64,000 bases of DNA, taken from contig DATGHL010000053.1 in the NCBI GenBank assembly GCA_035308025.1, positions 62,001-126,000 on the forward strand. The letters are read 5' to 3'. Below the pieces are notes generated by a model. That model was not told where the DNA came from. It made no database searches and saw nothing but the letters and a program-made list of their open reading frames with translations. The position numbers and the translations under genes were made by a program. This stretch comes from Candidatus Binataceae bacterium (GTDB lineage: Bacteria > Desulfobacterota > Binatia > Binatales > Binataceae). Positions 55,685 to 64,000 of the stretch are shown piece after piece (position 1 is the first letter of the stretch; each line of letters opens with the position of its first letter).

Positions 55685-55998
55685 ATGGGGGGCCAGCGCA
55701 AGTCCGATGCCACGGGGTCGGCACCCGTGAAGATAGGAAAGCCTTGGGAAAAGATGCTGCTCACGGCAGTCCGGCGATGCCAGATTGCAGAGACCCCGGG
55801 TAGTTGTGTCGCGGCAAAAGTCTCAACCTGGAACAGAGGGCGCGAATAGAACGACGTTACCTTTCGACTAGGAAAACCTCCTTCTTCCGATCCTCCGCGC
55901 GCGCTCCGATTAGGCTCTGGTTGCGCACTTTGCTGATAGAAGCCGGCAAAACATACTGGCCGAAAAATGCATCGCTTGATGCCAAGGGAAGGTACCAG
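55685..55998 (+). promoter_or_regulatory. Divergent fliM/fliC control region
   Basis: The 314 bases hold no credible gene although an open frame extends upstream of fliC. GCCGAAAA at 55959-55966 matches 7 of 8 positions of the sigma-28 -10 (GCCGATAA), 33 bases before the fliC ATG; a clear -35 (TAAA) at 15 bases is missing, the nearest being TAGA at 55937-55940. An AAGGGA ribosome site lies before 55999. Confidence 0.35.
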
Positions 55999-57240
55999 AT
56001 GGCGCTTAGTCTAATCACCAACATCGGCTCGCTGATCGCGTCGAACGGATTGACGCAGAATCAGAACGGGCTCAACCAGTCGATCGCGCAGCTTTCGAGC
56101 GGCAAGCGCATCGTCAGTTCGGCAAACGACCCTGCAGGTCTCGCCATCGCGAGCCAGACCGCCGGCACGCTGTCGGGGCTCACCCAGGCCTCGGCGAATG
56201 ACGCCAACGCACAAAGCTTCCTGCAGACCGCCGATGGCGCATTGGCCAATATCAACAACGTCCTGACGACGCTGCAGCAGGTCGCGACCGAAGCCGCTGA
56301 CGGTTCTTTCAGCTCCTCACAGTTGGCCGACCTGCAGACCCAGTACGCCAGCCTCTATTCGCAGATCGACTCGATCGCGCAGAGCGCGCAATTCAACGGC
56401 ATCGCCCTGCTCAGCGGCGGCAGCAAGACTTTCCAGGTGGGGTCGGCGAACACCGGCGCCCAGCAGCAGAGCGTCGCCTTGCCCACCATCTCAGCAGCCA
56501 GCCTCCTTAGTTCGACCACGCCAGTCTCCGGCACGGCTCTGGTGGCAGGCACCAACGTCAGCATCGCCGCGCCGGTCGGCGTCGCGGCGCATGTCGCGCT
56601 GGGCGGTACGGCAGCTTCTTCGAGCGGTTTGGCGAATCAAGCTGCGGCAACAGCCACCAATGACAAATTAAGTTCGAATGCACCGAGCAGCCTCACCCTG
56701 ACGGTCGTTTCGATCAACAACGGTGCAGCCACCAGCGGCGCGCTAGGCACTGACAACATCACCTTCCAGGTGGCGGACTCAACCGGCGGCGGCGGCCAAG
56801 TCACGCTCTATGGCGCAGCCGCGCAGCTCGCCATCACCAACGTCGATAACCTGGGCTTCGATCTCAAGGTCGGCAACGCTGCCGATACCTTCAAGGTCGG
56901 CGACCAGATTTCGCTCAACTTCGGCACCGCCGGCGGCGTCTCTAACGTCTCGACCCAGGCCGCCGCGCAGACCGCGATCGGCGCCGTCCAGACCGCCATC
57001 CAGACCGTCGCGACCGACCGCGCCAGTATCGGCGCCAGTCTCGGCCAGCTCGCCACCACGGCGACCAATCTGAGCACCTATAGCCAGAACTTAACCCAAG
57101 CACTGTCGACGATTCAGGACGCCAACGTCGCGCAGACCTTTGCCCAGTTCACCAAGGAATCAGTGTTGCAGCAGGCGGGCGTCCAGGTGTTACGGCAGGC
57201 CGACGCGGCGCCCCAGCAGTTGCTGGCGCTCTTTCAGTAA
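55999..57240 (+). CDS. fliC: Flagellin
   Basis: A 413-residue flagellin starting at ATG 55999 with AAGGGA upstream. The N-terminal D0/D1 helix shows SLITNIGSLIASNGLTQNQN and SIAQLSSGKRIVSSANDPAG; the C-terminus has ASIGASLGQLATTATNLSTY then DANVAQTFAQFTKESVLQQA and LLALFQ. The middle domain is Ser/Ala/Thr-rich. It is the first plus-strand gene of a fliC-fliD-fliS group; the upstream control region carries a sigma-28-like -10. Confidence 0.93.
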   Translation: MALSLITNIGSLIASNGLTQNQNGLNQSIAQLSSGKRIVSSANDPAGLAIASQTAGTLSGLTQASANDANAQSFLQTADGALANINNVLTTLQQVATEAADGSFSSSQLADLQTQYASLYSQIDSIAQSAQFNGIALLSGGSKTFQVGSANTGAQQQSVALPTISAASLLSSTTPVSGTALVAGTNVSIAAPVGVAAHVALGGTAASSSGLANQAAATATNDKLSSNAPSSLTLTVVSINNGAATSGALGTDNITFQVADSTGGGGQVTLYGAAAQLAITNVDNLGFDLKVGNAADTFKVGDQISLNFGTAGGVSNVSTQAAAQTAIGAVQTAIQTVATDRASIGASLGQLATTATNLSTYSQNLTQALSTIQDANVAQTFAQFTKESVLQQAGVQVLRQADAAPQQLLALFQ

Positions 57241-57253
57241 CGTTCCGCTAACC

Positions 57254-57291
57254 GGCGGGGAAGAGGGCGGCGCCGCCGTCCCCTCCCCGCC
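57254..57291 (+). terminator. Hairpin between fliC and fliD
   Basis: GGCGGGG (57254-57260) pairs with CCCCGCC (57285-57291); the enclosed bases are themselves self-complementary (GGCGGCGCCGCC). This GC-rich stem just after the fliC stop may end or attenuate fliC transcription, giving more flagellin than cap message. No U-run follows. Confidence 0.55.
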
Positions 57292-57339
57292 GTCAGCCGC
57301 CAAAGATTACACCTTCGGGTAAGCCACGGGTAAAGCACA

Positions 57340-59001
57340 ATGGCAGGAGCACCGCCGATCACTTTCGGCAATTTCACCGGCATCAATTTCAACCAGATCA
57401 TCCAGACGGAGGTCGCGGCCGCCTCGGTCCCGATCACCAACCTCAACAATCAAATCGGCGCCGAGAACACCCAGATCAGCTCGCTCGGCGCGATCAGCGC
57501 CAACGTCAGCTTGCTGCAAAGCGCCGTCGCCAACCTCAATACCGACGCGACCACGCCCCAGCAGGCGGTCAACGTCCAGGCCGGCGCGCCCTTCACCGCC
57601 TCCAGCACCGGCAGTCCCGCCAGCGGCGTCTACAACGTGACGGTCAGCGCGCTGGCGACCTCGCAAATCAGCGCCTCGCAGGGTTTTGCCAGCTCCGCCA
57701 GCACCTTGGGGACAGGTACGGTAACCTTGACGGTCGGTGGCGTCGCTCATCAGATCACCGTCGACACCACCAACAACACGCTCTCGGGCCTCGCCGGCGC
57801 GATCAACACCGCCAACTTGGGCGTCACCGCCCAGGTCGTGAATACCGGATTGCCGGGCGCGCCCTATCGCCTCGAACTCTCCTCGAACTCGACCGGCGCC
57901 GCCAACGCCTTCAGCGTCAGCTCGAGTCTGAGCGGCGGCGCGTCGCCCGATTTCAGTGCCAACGAAATCGGCCCGGTCTCCCTAGATTCGGTCACGGGCA
58001 CCGCCGCCCCGACGATCAGCGGGACTTATAGCGGCAAGCTCTCGCAGGGTTATCGCTTCACCGTAACGAGCGGCGGGACGGTGGGCTCGACGCCGTTGAC
58101 GATCTCTTACGTCAGCGATTCCGGTGAAACCGGCACCATCGACGTCTCGGCCAATTACGCAACCGGCAGTCCCCTCGCCGTGGTTGACGGCGTGACGCTC
58201 TCGCTCAACGCCGGCATCCTTAATACCGGCGACCAGTTCTCGGTGGCCGCCTTCGCGCCGGCGATCGCGAGCGCAGCGAACGCGCAGGTCCAGGCCGGTA
58301 ATCAGATCGTCAGTTCCGCCAGCAACAGCGTCACCAACGCGATCCCGGGGGTGACGCTCAATCTTTCGAGCACCGGCGGCCCGACCACCGTCACGGTCAG
58401 CCAGAACGTCAACAGCCTGACTGCCGACGTCAACACTTTCGTCAACGCCTACAATGGATTACTTACCGGTACCAACAGCTTCGTCCAGGCGGTCCCCGGC
58501 CAGCCAGCCCCGGCGCTTGCCAGCAACGGCGGCCTCGAAACCTTGCTGTCAAGCCTGGGCTCCAGCCTCGGTACGGTTAATTTGTCAACCCTCGGCATCA
58601 CGATCGATTCCAAGTCCGGTCAACTGATATTCAACAGCACAACCTTCGCCACCAACGTTGCTTCCAACCCGACCGGCGTTAACAGCGCGCTGAGCGCGAT
58701 CAATACCGCACTCAGTCCGACCATCACTTCCACGCTGGCGCCCAGCACCGGACTCATCGCGTCGGATACCACTACCATCCAGAATGAGATCACCCAGCAG
58801 AACGCCCAAATCACCAGCCTTCAGACCCAGGTGACCAACGAGCAGAATGCGCTCACGACCCAGTATGCCCTGCTGCAGGCGCAAATCGCCCAATACCAGA
58901 GCGTCGAGCTCTACCTGAACACGCAGAGTTCATCCGGCAGCTCGTCGAACTCCAGCACCTCGAGCTCGCCCATCGGCTCGAATCTTACGGTCAACGGCTA
59001 A
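57340..59001 (+). CDS. fliD: Flagellar filament cap protein FliD
   Basis: A 553-residue HAP2. N-terminal block FGNFTGINFNQIIQTEVAAA and SVPITNLNNQIGAENTQISS; repeated beta regions in the middle; C-terminal coiled coil NEITQQNAQITSLQTQVTNE and LLQAQIAQYQSVELYLNTQS. These are FliD hallmarks. It caps the filament and folds flagellin. Followed by fliS after 27 bases. Confidence 0.9.
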   Translation: MAGAPPITFGNFTGINFNQIIQTEVAAASVPITNLNNQIGAENTQISSLGAISANVSLLQSAVANLNTDATTPQQAVNVQAGAPFTASSTGSPASGVYNVTVSALATSQISASQGFASSASTLGTGTVTLTVGGVAHQITVDTTNNTLSGLAGAINTANLGVTAQVVNTGLPGAPYRLELSSNSTGAANAFSVSSSLSGGASPDFSANEIGPVSLDSVTGTAAPTISGTYSGKLSQGYRFTVTSGGTVGSTPLTISYVSDSGETGTIDVSANYATGSPLAVVDGVTLSLNAGILNTGDQFSVAAFAPAIASAANAQVQAGNQIVSSASNSVTNAIPGVTLNLSSTGGPTTVTVSQNVNSLTADVNTFVNAYNGLLTGTNSFVQAVPGQPAPALASNGGLETLLSSLGSSLGTVNLSTLGITIDSKSGQLIFNSTTFATNVASNPTGVNSALSAINTALSPTITSTLAPSTGLIASDTTTIQNEITQQNAQITSLQTQVTNEQNALTTQYALLQAQIAQYQSVELYLNTQSSSGSSSNSSTSSSPIGSNLTVNG

Positions 59002-59028
59002 GCGACCTAAATCGAGGACCCCCTAATC

Positions 59029-59421
59029 ATGCGTAACGCCACCGCCTATCTGAACACGCAGACCACGACGCTTAATCACGAGCGGGCCTTCGAAGAACTA
59101 TATCTGCGTCTGGCGCGATGGACCCACGAGATTGCCGTGGCTGATCCCGCTCCGGCGTGGGAAGTCACGGGCGCACAGCTCGACCGCTGCATCGCCTTGC
59201 TCGGCTACATGAGCGGAGTCATCGACTTAAGCCACAGCTACGAGGTCGCCGCCGCGATTCTGAGTCTGCATCGCTTTGCGATCGGTGCGCTGGTGCAGGC
59301 CAAGAGCGAACGCGCCGCGGCGCGGCTCGACGGGCTGCCGCAGCTCTTCGTCTCGCTGGCCGGGATCTTCGCGGCGATCAGCGAGCGCGCCGCCGCCGCG
59401 CCGCGGTCACTCTCCGCCTGA
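59029..59421 (+). CDS. fliS: Flagellin export chaperone FliS-like
   Basis: A 130-residue helical protein (AYLNTQTTTLNHERAFEELY, YMSGVIDLSHSYEVAAAILS). Position directly after fliD and size fit FliS, which binds the flagellin C-terminus before export. Sequence is divergent from typical FliS, so the name rests on context and helical pattern. Confidence 0.65.
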   Translation: MRNATAYLNTQTTTLNHERAFEELYLRLARWTHEIAVADPAPAWEVTGAQLDRCIALLGYMSGVIDLSHSYEVAAAILSLHRFAIGALVQAKSERAAARLDGLPQLFVSLAGIFAAISERAAAAPRSLSA

Positions 59422-59511
59422 GGCGGCGGCGTACGAGGCCGCCCGGCTCGCGCCCGCGTCTTGTACTACGACAAGCCGCCGTGCCAAGAAGAAGCGGGAG
59501 CCGCGATCACA

Positions 59512-60522
59512 ATGAGAATTCTTTCGACGGTGGGGCTGGAGCCCGAAGAGCTGCGTGAACTCGAACGCGTCAGCGGCGGCGCCGAGATCATCGACCGGCG
59601 ATGCCGCTCGCAGGCCGAGATGATCGAAGCCGCGGCGAACGGCTGCGACGTGCTTTTCAGCTTTCGCGCGCCTGACGAGTTGATCCGCAAATCACCGGCC
59701 CTCAAGTGGATTCAATTTCTTTCGGCCGGCGCCGACCATGTGATGAAGGGCGAGCTGCGCGCGCGCACCGAAGTCGCGATCACCAACGCCAGCGGCATTC
59801 ACTCGACGCCCATCTCCGAGTACACGATCGCCTCGATGCTCGCCTGGTCGCACGGTTTTCACGTCACGATGCGCGCGCAGATGCGCCGCGAGTGGCTGCG
59901 CAACTGGGCCTTCATGGACTCGGTTGATTCGCTGCGCGGCAAGACCTTGGGCGTGATCGGCTACGGCTCGATTGGCCGCGAAACCGCGCGCCTCGGCCAC
60001 GCCTTCGGCATGACGATCCTCGCGCTTAAGCGCAATCCCGATCAGCGCGCCGACACCGGCTGGAGCCCTCCGGGCATCGGCGATCCGGAAGGCAAGCTGC
60101 CCGCGCGATGGTTCGGACCCGCCGACTGTTCAGCGATCGTGCGCGAGAGCGACTTCATCACGGTCACGCTGCCGGCAACCCCGGCCACCCGCGGCTTTAT
60201 CGGTGCCGCGCAGATCTCCGCGATGCGCCCGCACGCCTACCTGGTCAATATCGGACGCGGCGAGGTCATCGATCAGGACGCGCTCATCGCGGCCTTGCGC
60301 GAAAAACGCCTCGGCGGCGCCGGCCTCGACGTTTTCGAGCGCGAACCGCTCGAAGCCGAGAGCGCGTTGTGGGATCTCGACAACACGATTCTAACGCCCC
60401 ACATGTCGGGCGCGTTCAAGGGCTACAACTCGGCCTGTTGCCAGCTATTCGCGGAGAATCTCGGCCGCTTCGTCGCGGGCCAGCCCCTGCTCAATCAGGT
60501 CGACCGCAAACTCGGCTACTAG
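59512..60522 (+). CDS. D-2-hydroxyacid dehydrogenase family protein
   Basis: A 336-residue NAD-dependent 2-hydroxyacid dehydrogenase. The start is ATG 59512 (MRILSTVGLEPEELRELE). Core motifs: NASGIHSTPISEYTIASML, the Rossmann motif GKTLGVIGYGSIGRETARL, the substrate Arg in LVNIGRGEVID, Glu in VFEREPLEAE and catalytic His in ILTPHMSGAFKG. It reduces a 2-oxo acid or oxidises the hydroxy acid; the substrate is unknown. Confidence 0.9.
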   Translation: MRILSTVGLEPEELRELERVSGGAEIIDRRCRSQAEMIEAAANGCDVLFSFRAPDELIRKSPALKWIQFLSAGADHVMKGELRARTEVAITNASGIHSTPISEYTIASMLAWSHGFHVTMRAQMRREWLRNWAFMDSVDSLRGKTLGVIGYGSIGRETARLGHAFGMTILALKRNPDQRADTGWSPPGIGDPEGKLPARWFGPADCSAIVRESDFITVTLPATPATRGFIGAAQISAMRPHAYLVNIGRGEVIDQDALIAALREKRLGGAGLDVFEREPLEAESALWDLDNTILTPHMSGAFKGYNSACCQLFAENLGRFVAGQPLLNQVDRKLGY

Positions 60523-60693
60523 TGTCGTGTGTCAGAGGTTGATTCAAGAATCTGTGAACCGTCGACAAGATGGAAAAGTCTGAAGCTCTTGGTGCGGTGC
60601 GTCGAAACGGGCGACTTTGCGCAGCGTTGGCGAAAAGTGCTTACCACGACCTGAGCCGTAGAGCGGCGGGCCCCTTGGCGCTAGAATGGTCGG

Positions 60694-61794
60694 GTGGTAT
60701 GGTGGCGCGCACAGGGCGCGAATTCCGGGTTTAGGGTCTTGGTGGTCGACGATCAGGAGGAAACCCTGATCTCAACTGAGTTGCTGCTCCATCGCGAAGG
60801 CCATCAGGTGGCGCTCGCCGCCAGTGGGCGCGAAGCCCTCGCCGTGCATCGGCAGGCCCCCGCCGATTTGTTGCTGATCGATTACTTCATGCCGCAGATG
60901 ACCGGCGAGGAATTAATTCGCCAGATTCGCACCTTCGATCCAGATGTGCAGATCATTCTGCAGACCGGCTACGCGGGCGAACGTCCGCCGCGCGAAATGC
61001 TCAAGCGGCTGGCTATCCAGGGCTATCACGACAAATCCGAGGGTCCCGACCATCTGCTCCTCTGGGTCGACGTCGCACTCAAAGCGGCGGCGCAGCTCCG
61101 GCGGATTCGCCAGGATGCCCGGGCACTGCTGGATTCGCGTTCGGAACTGCGGCGCCTCTCGGACCGGCTGCTGCATTTGCAGGACGAGGTCTGCGAGGGC
61201 ATCAGCCGCGAGCTGCACGATCATCTCGGACAGCTCCTCACGGCGCTGGCGCTGGATCTCGACTGGGTGGCGCCCCGGCTCACCGCCCAGCCCGCTTCGT
61301 GCAGCGAGCGTCTGCGCGAAGCGGCGGGGCTGGTGCGCGAGGCGATCGCGGAGACTCGCGAGCTCTGCGCGACGCTGCGGCCGGGCAATCTGGGGGCGGG
61401 CGGATTGGTTTCCGCGCTGGAGACCTATGCCAATGAGTTCGCCACGCGGGCGAGCCTGGAGCTTGAGTTTACCAGCGCGTTGACCGAAGACCCCGCCGCT
61501 ACCACCGAGTTGGCGCGCCAGGTGTATCGGATTGTGCAGGAGGCGCTTAGCAATATCGCGCGTCACGCCGGCGCGACCGCGGTGCGGATCGCGATCACGC
61601 GCGCGGGGGAGGGGTTCACGCTGACGGCTGTAGACAACGGGCGGGGCTTCGATCCGGCGGCGATCACCGATCCCCACGCGGTCGGACTGATCGGGATGCG
61701 CGAACGGGCCTTGATGATCGGTGCGCGCCTGGTGATCGAGTCCGCACCGGGCAAGGGCGCGCGGATCGCGCTCGAAGTCCCGCGCAGCGGCTGA
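60694..61794 (+). CDS. Hybrid receiver / histidine kinase
   Basis: A 366-residue sensor: an N-terminal receiver domain (VLVVDDQEETLISTELLLHR, phospho-acceptor Asp in LLLIDYFMPQMTGEEL), then a HisKA_3 dimerisation helix with the phospho-His in GISRELHDHLGQLLTALALD, and an HATPase domain (RIVQEALSNIARHAGATAVR, DNGRGFDPAA, GLIGMRERALMIGARL). No membrane segment, so the kinase is cytoplasmic and input comes through the receiver. The start is GTG 60694. It is followed by a NarL-type regulator, its probable partner. Confidence 0.88.
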   Translation: MVWWRAQGANSGFRVLVVDDQEETLISTELLLHREGHQVALAASGREALAVHRQAPADLLLIDYFMPQMTGEELIRQIRTFDPDVQIILQTGYAGERPPREMLKRLAIQGYHDKSEGPDHLLLWVDVALKAAAQLRRIRQDARALLDSRSELRRLSDRLLHLQDEVCEGISRELHDHLGQLLTALALDLDWVAPRLTAQPASCSERLREAAGLVREAIAETRELCATLRPGNLGAGGLVSALETYANEFATRASLELEFTSALTEDPAATTELARQVYRIVQEALSNIARHAGATAVRIAITRAGEGFTLTAVDNGRGFDPAAITDPHAVGLIGMRERALMIGARLVIESAPGKGARIALEVPRSG

Positions 61795-61868
61795 GTAAAG
61801 GTCACTGGCGGCGCTCGCGCGGGCGGGCAACACTTGGCGCAGCGCAATGGTGGGATCGAATCCGAACG

Positions 61869-62522
61869 ATGGCTTTTAAAATTCTGCTGGCCGACGATCA
61901 TCCGATCGTGCGCGAAGGCGTGCGGCGGCTGTTCGCGGACTCGCGCGAGTTACGTGTGGTGGGAGAAGCGCGGGATAGCCATGAGGCCCTGCGGCTGGCG
62001 CGCAAACTGCGCCCCGACGTCGCGCTGATTGATTTGTCGATGCCCGGCCTGGACGGTATCGAGCTTACGCGCGAGTTGCTGATTGAGCAGCCCGAGCTTA
62101 AGGTCATCGTGTTGACGATGCATGCGAATGAAGAATACGCGGTGCGTGCCCTGCAGGCTGGCGCCCGCGGTTTTATCGGCAAAGGGATCGCTGGAGAGGA
62201 GCTGACCGCCGCCGTGCTCAAAATTGCCGGTGGCGGCACCTACCTGCCGCCGGCGCTGCTCGAGAATCTGCCCCGGCGGCTGGCGGCAAGCGGCAAGGGG
62301 GTTGGTGCGGGATCGCTGGCTGACCTGTCCGATCGCGAATTGCAGGTGCTGAAGCTCCTGGCGGAGGGCCGTACCGGCCGCGAAATCGGCGAAACCCTCC
62401 ACCTCAGCGTCAAGACCGTCGATACCTATCGGGCGCGCCTGCTCGCCAAGCTCGGGCTCAAGACCACGGCCGATCTGATCCGCTTTGCCCTGCGCAGCAA
62501 GCTGATCGATGACGCCTGGTGA
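61869..62522 (+). CDS. NarL/FixJ-type response regulator
   Basis: A 217-residue response regulator: receiver domain (ILLADDHPIVREGVRRLFAD, Asp in VALIDLSMPGLDGIEL, LKVIVLTMHANEEYAVRALQ) and a LuxR-type helix-turn-helix (LSDRELQVLKLLAEGRTGRE and IGETLHLSVKTVDTYRARLL). It is 74 bases after the kinase gene. Target genes are unknown. Confidence 0.92.
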   Translation: MAFKILLADDHPIVREGVRRLFADSRELRVVGEARDSHEALRLARKLRPDVALIDLSMPGLDGIELTRELLIEQPELKVIVLTMHANEEYAVRALQAGARGFIGKGIAGEELTAAVLKIAGGGTYLPPALLENLPRRLAASGKGVGAGSLADLSDRELQVLKLLAEGRTGREIGETLHLSVKTVDTYRARLLAKLGLKTTADLIRFALRSKLIDDAW

Positions 62523-62686
62523 GGGCGCACGAGCGCAATCCTGGATGAGGTTTCAGATTTATCCTGACAAAAGGCGTTCCGGCGGCGTTCTAAAGGGACC
62601 TCATGGGACGACTGAGCAGCGGCGCCGGGTGGACCGACCACCGTCGCGGTATGCTCAAGCGGGACCCATGAATTAGCCGGGCGGCC

Positions 62687-63076
62687 GTGAGCCGTCGGTC
62701 GCATCGGGGCGCCGCGGGCGTGCTCGTCGTCCTGCTTGGAGCCCTTGCCGGCATGGTGACGGTCAACAGCGTGCGCTGGATCGGAATGACTTTCCCCGGA
62801 TTTTTCGCGCCGCGGGCCCGCCTCAGAAAAATCCTGACGACGGTTTCAGCCGATTCGCCCGTGAACTTCCAGCGCCCGTCTGACCTCTCGACGTTGTCGC
62901 GGAGACGCGCCGCGATCAATCATCCACATGTGCTTCACTTGGAGCCGCAATTAATGCATATCCCCACTGAGCCGGAGCCGGCGCGCAGCGGGTTTCAGTC
63001 CGAACGCGGCAAGCGGCGCGCCTGCGGGCGCGTTCAGGCGAGTATCAAAAATTTTGCAACCATAGCGAAGGTGTAA
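62687..63076 (+). CDS. Possible small membrane protein or remnant
   Basis: A GTG-initiated, 129-codon frame starts with one hydrophobic helix (GVLVVLLGALAGMVTVNSVR), followed by WIGMTFPGFF, a combination seen in N-terminal membrane parts of sensory proteins. The rest is basic and lacks recognisable structure, so this may be the decayed start of a larger gene. It ends 2 bases before the epimerase start. Confidence 0.3.
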   Translation: MSRRSHRGAAGVLVVLLGALAGMVTVNSVRWIGMTFPGFFAPRARLRKILTTVSADSPVNFQRPSDLSTLSRRRAAINHPHVLHLEPQLMHIPTEPEPARSGFQSERGKRRACGRVQASIKNFATIAKV

Positions 63077-63078
63077 GC

Positions 63079-64000
63079 ATGGCGACGAAAGAGCGGATAG
63101 TGCTGGTGACTGGCGGCGCAGGGTTTATCGGGTCCCATCTGACCGACGCCCTGATCGCAAAGGGGATGCGGACGCGGGTGCTGGACAATTTCGCGACCGG
63201 CCGCCGCGCCGTACTCAATCCGCGGGCTGAACTGGTCGAGGCGGATATCTGCGACCCAGAGCGGATCAAGCCGGCCTTCGCCGGCGTCGACTGTGTCTTT
63301 CATACCGCAGCGCTGGCGCGGGTGCCGCTCTCGATCGTCAAGCCGCGCGAGACTCACCTGACCAATGCGCTCGGCACGCTAAACGTCCTGATGGCGGCGC
63401 ATGCCGCTGGGGTGCGGCGCGTCGTCTACTCCGGGTCGTCCTCGGTCTACGGCGACCAGACCGAACTGCCCCTACGCGAAGAAATGACGCCGAACCCGCT
63501 CAATCCATACGCCCTGCAGAAGCTCGTGGGCGAGCAGTACACCCGCCTGTTCCATCAATTGTTCGGGTTGCAAACGCTGACCCTGCGCTACTTCAATGTG
63601 TTTGGGCCGCGGATGACCATCGAGGGCGCGTACGTCACCGTGATTAGCACGTTCCTGCGCGCGCAACGTGCGGGCCAGCCGCTGACGATTCATGGCGATG
63701 GCGAGCAGACCCGCGACTTCACCCATGTCCACGATGTCGTGCGGGCCAATCTGCTCGCGATGGACTGCTTCATCGCCGACGGCCGGGCGCTGAATATCGG
63801 ACAGGGCCGCAATCTGAGCGTGAATCGTATTGCGGCTTTGTTCGGCGGTGCGACGGTGCGTGGTCCGGCGCGGGCCGGTGACGCGCGCCATACGCTGGCC
63901 GATTACAGCGCCGCGGCCCGGGTGCTCGGCTGGCAGCCGCAAATCGGGACCGAGGATGGGGTGGCCGAACTGATCGCGGAAGCCGCATGGCCGCCAATTA
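63079..64000 (+). CDS. NAD-dependent epimerase/dehydratase (partial)
   Basis: From ATG 63079 the frame is open to the window edge, 307 codons. It begins ATKERIVLVTGGAGFIGSHL with the nucleotide-binding GxxGxxG, has the catalytic Ser in VVYSGSSSVYGDQTEL, the YxxxK pair in NPYALQKLVGEQYTR, and ends within the usual C-terminal region (DYSAAARVLGWQPQIGTEDG). This is an extended SDR acting on nucleotide sugars, UDP-glucose epimerase-like. It is probably nearly complete at base 64000. Confidence 0.9.
   Translation, partial: MATKERIVLVTGGAGFIGSHLTDALIAKGMRTRVLDNFATGRRAVLNPRAELVEADICDPERIKPAFAGVDCVFHTAALARVPLSIVKPRETHLTNALGTLNVLMAAHAAGVRRVVYSGSSSVYGDQTELPLREEMTPNPLNPYALQKLVGEQYTRLFHQLFGLQTLTLRYFNVFGPRMTIEGAYVTVISTFLRAQRAGQPLTIHGDGEQTRDFTHVHDVVRANLLAMDCFIADGRALNIGQGRNLSVNRIAALFGGATVRGPARAGDARHTLADYSAAARVLGWQPQIGTEDGVAELIAEAAWPPI

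Noticed and set aside
55919-55933. Sigma-54 promoter before fliC (GG ... GC)
   Set aside because: TGG and TGC are present but the GG-to-GC spacing is 11, not the required 10.

Overview
This is a GC-rich bacterial chromosome segment. The combination of a copper membrane monooxygenase operon (pmoCABD-like), a long flagellar gene block, a B12-dependent ribonucleotide reductase and lipid/short-chain dehydrogenase genes suggests a soil or aquatic lineage such as Candidatus Binatota (Desulfobacterota-like). That placement is inference from gene content; no rRNA or other taxonomic marker is present.

Layout. 1-9.7 kb: housekeeping and metabolic genes (end of a DUF72 protein, bactofilin, acyl-CoA dehydrogenase, two short-chain dehydrogenases, FrnE-like DsbA protein, TusA-like protein, flavin/PLP-oxidase-like protein, and an ATP-grasp / alpha-E / transglutaminase trio). 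9.75-11.5 kb: a solitary reverse transcriptase of the defence-associated/unknown-group type, lower in GC than its neighbours, preceded on its own strand by about 220 nt of untranslated, hairpin-rich sequence. 11.5-15.1 kb: nrdJ and dciA in divergent orientation around a control region with paired NrdR-like boxes and DnaA boxes. 15.1-25.6 kb: secreted proteins, a DUF1800/DUF1501 pair, a decayed gene, a LuxE/LuxC-like fatty-acyl reductase pair and an amidase.

25.7-59.4 kb: flagellar genes, almost all on the minus strand, often with overlapping stop/start codons: motA, fliG, flgL, flgK, flgN-like, flgM, flgJ, flgI, flgH, flgA, flgG, flgF, fliA, flhA, flhB, fliR, fliQ, fliP, fliL, flgE, flgD, fliK, fliJ, fliI, fliH, then after an interruption motB, a regulator, fliN and fliM, with fliC, fliD and fliS on the plus strand. 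The interruption (about 47.7-52.47 kb) is a foreign island. It carries a transposase C-terminal fragment, the complete monooxygenase operon and a truncated IS3-type orfA. On the left the island abuts only the last part of fliF; on the right it abuts a motB that has lost its peptidoglycan-binding domain. flgB, flgC, fliE and most of fliF are absent from the window, so the flagellum cannot be built from this locus alone.

59.5-64 kb: a D-2-hydroxyacid dehydrogenase, a two-component pair (receiver plus histidine kinase, and a NarL-type regulator) and the start of a sugar-nucleotide epimerase gene that runs off the window.

The two strongest leads are the reverse transcriptase with its structured leader (candidate stand-alone RT/ncRNA defence system) and the monooxygenase island that has broken the flagellar locus.
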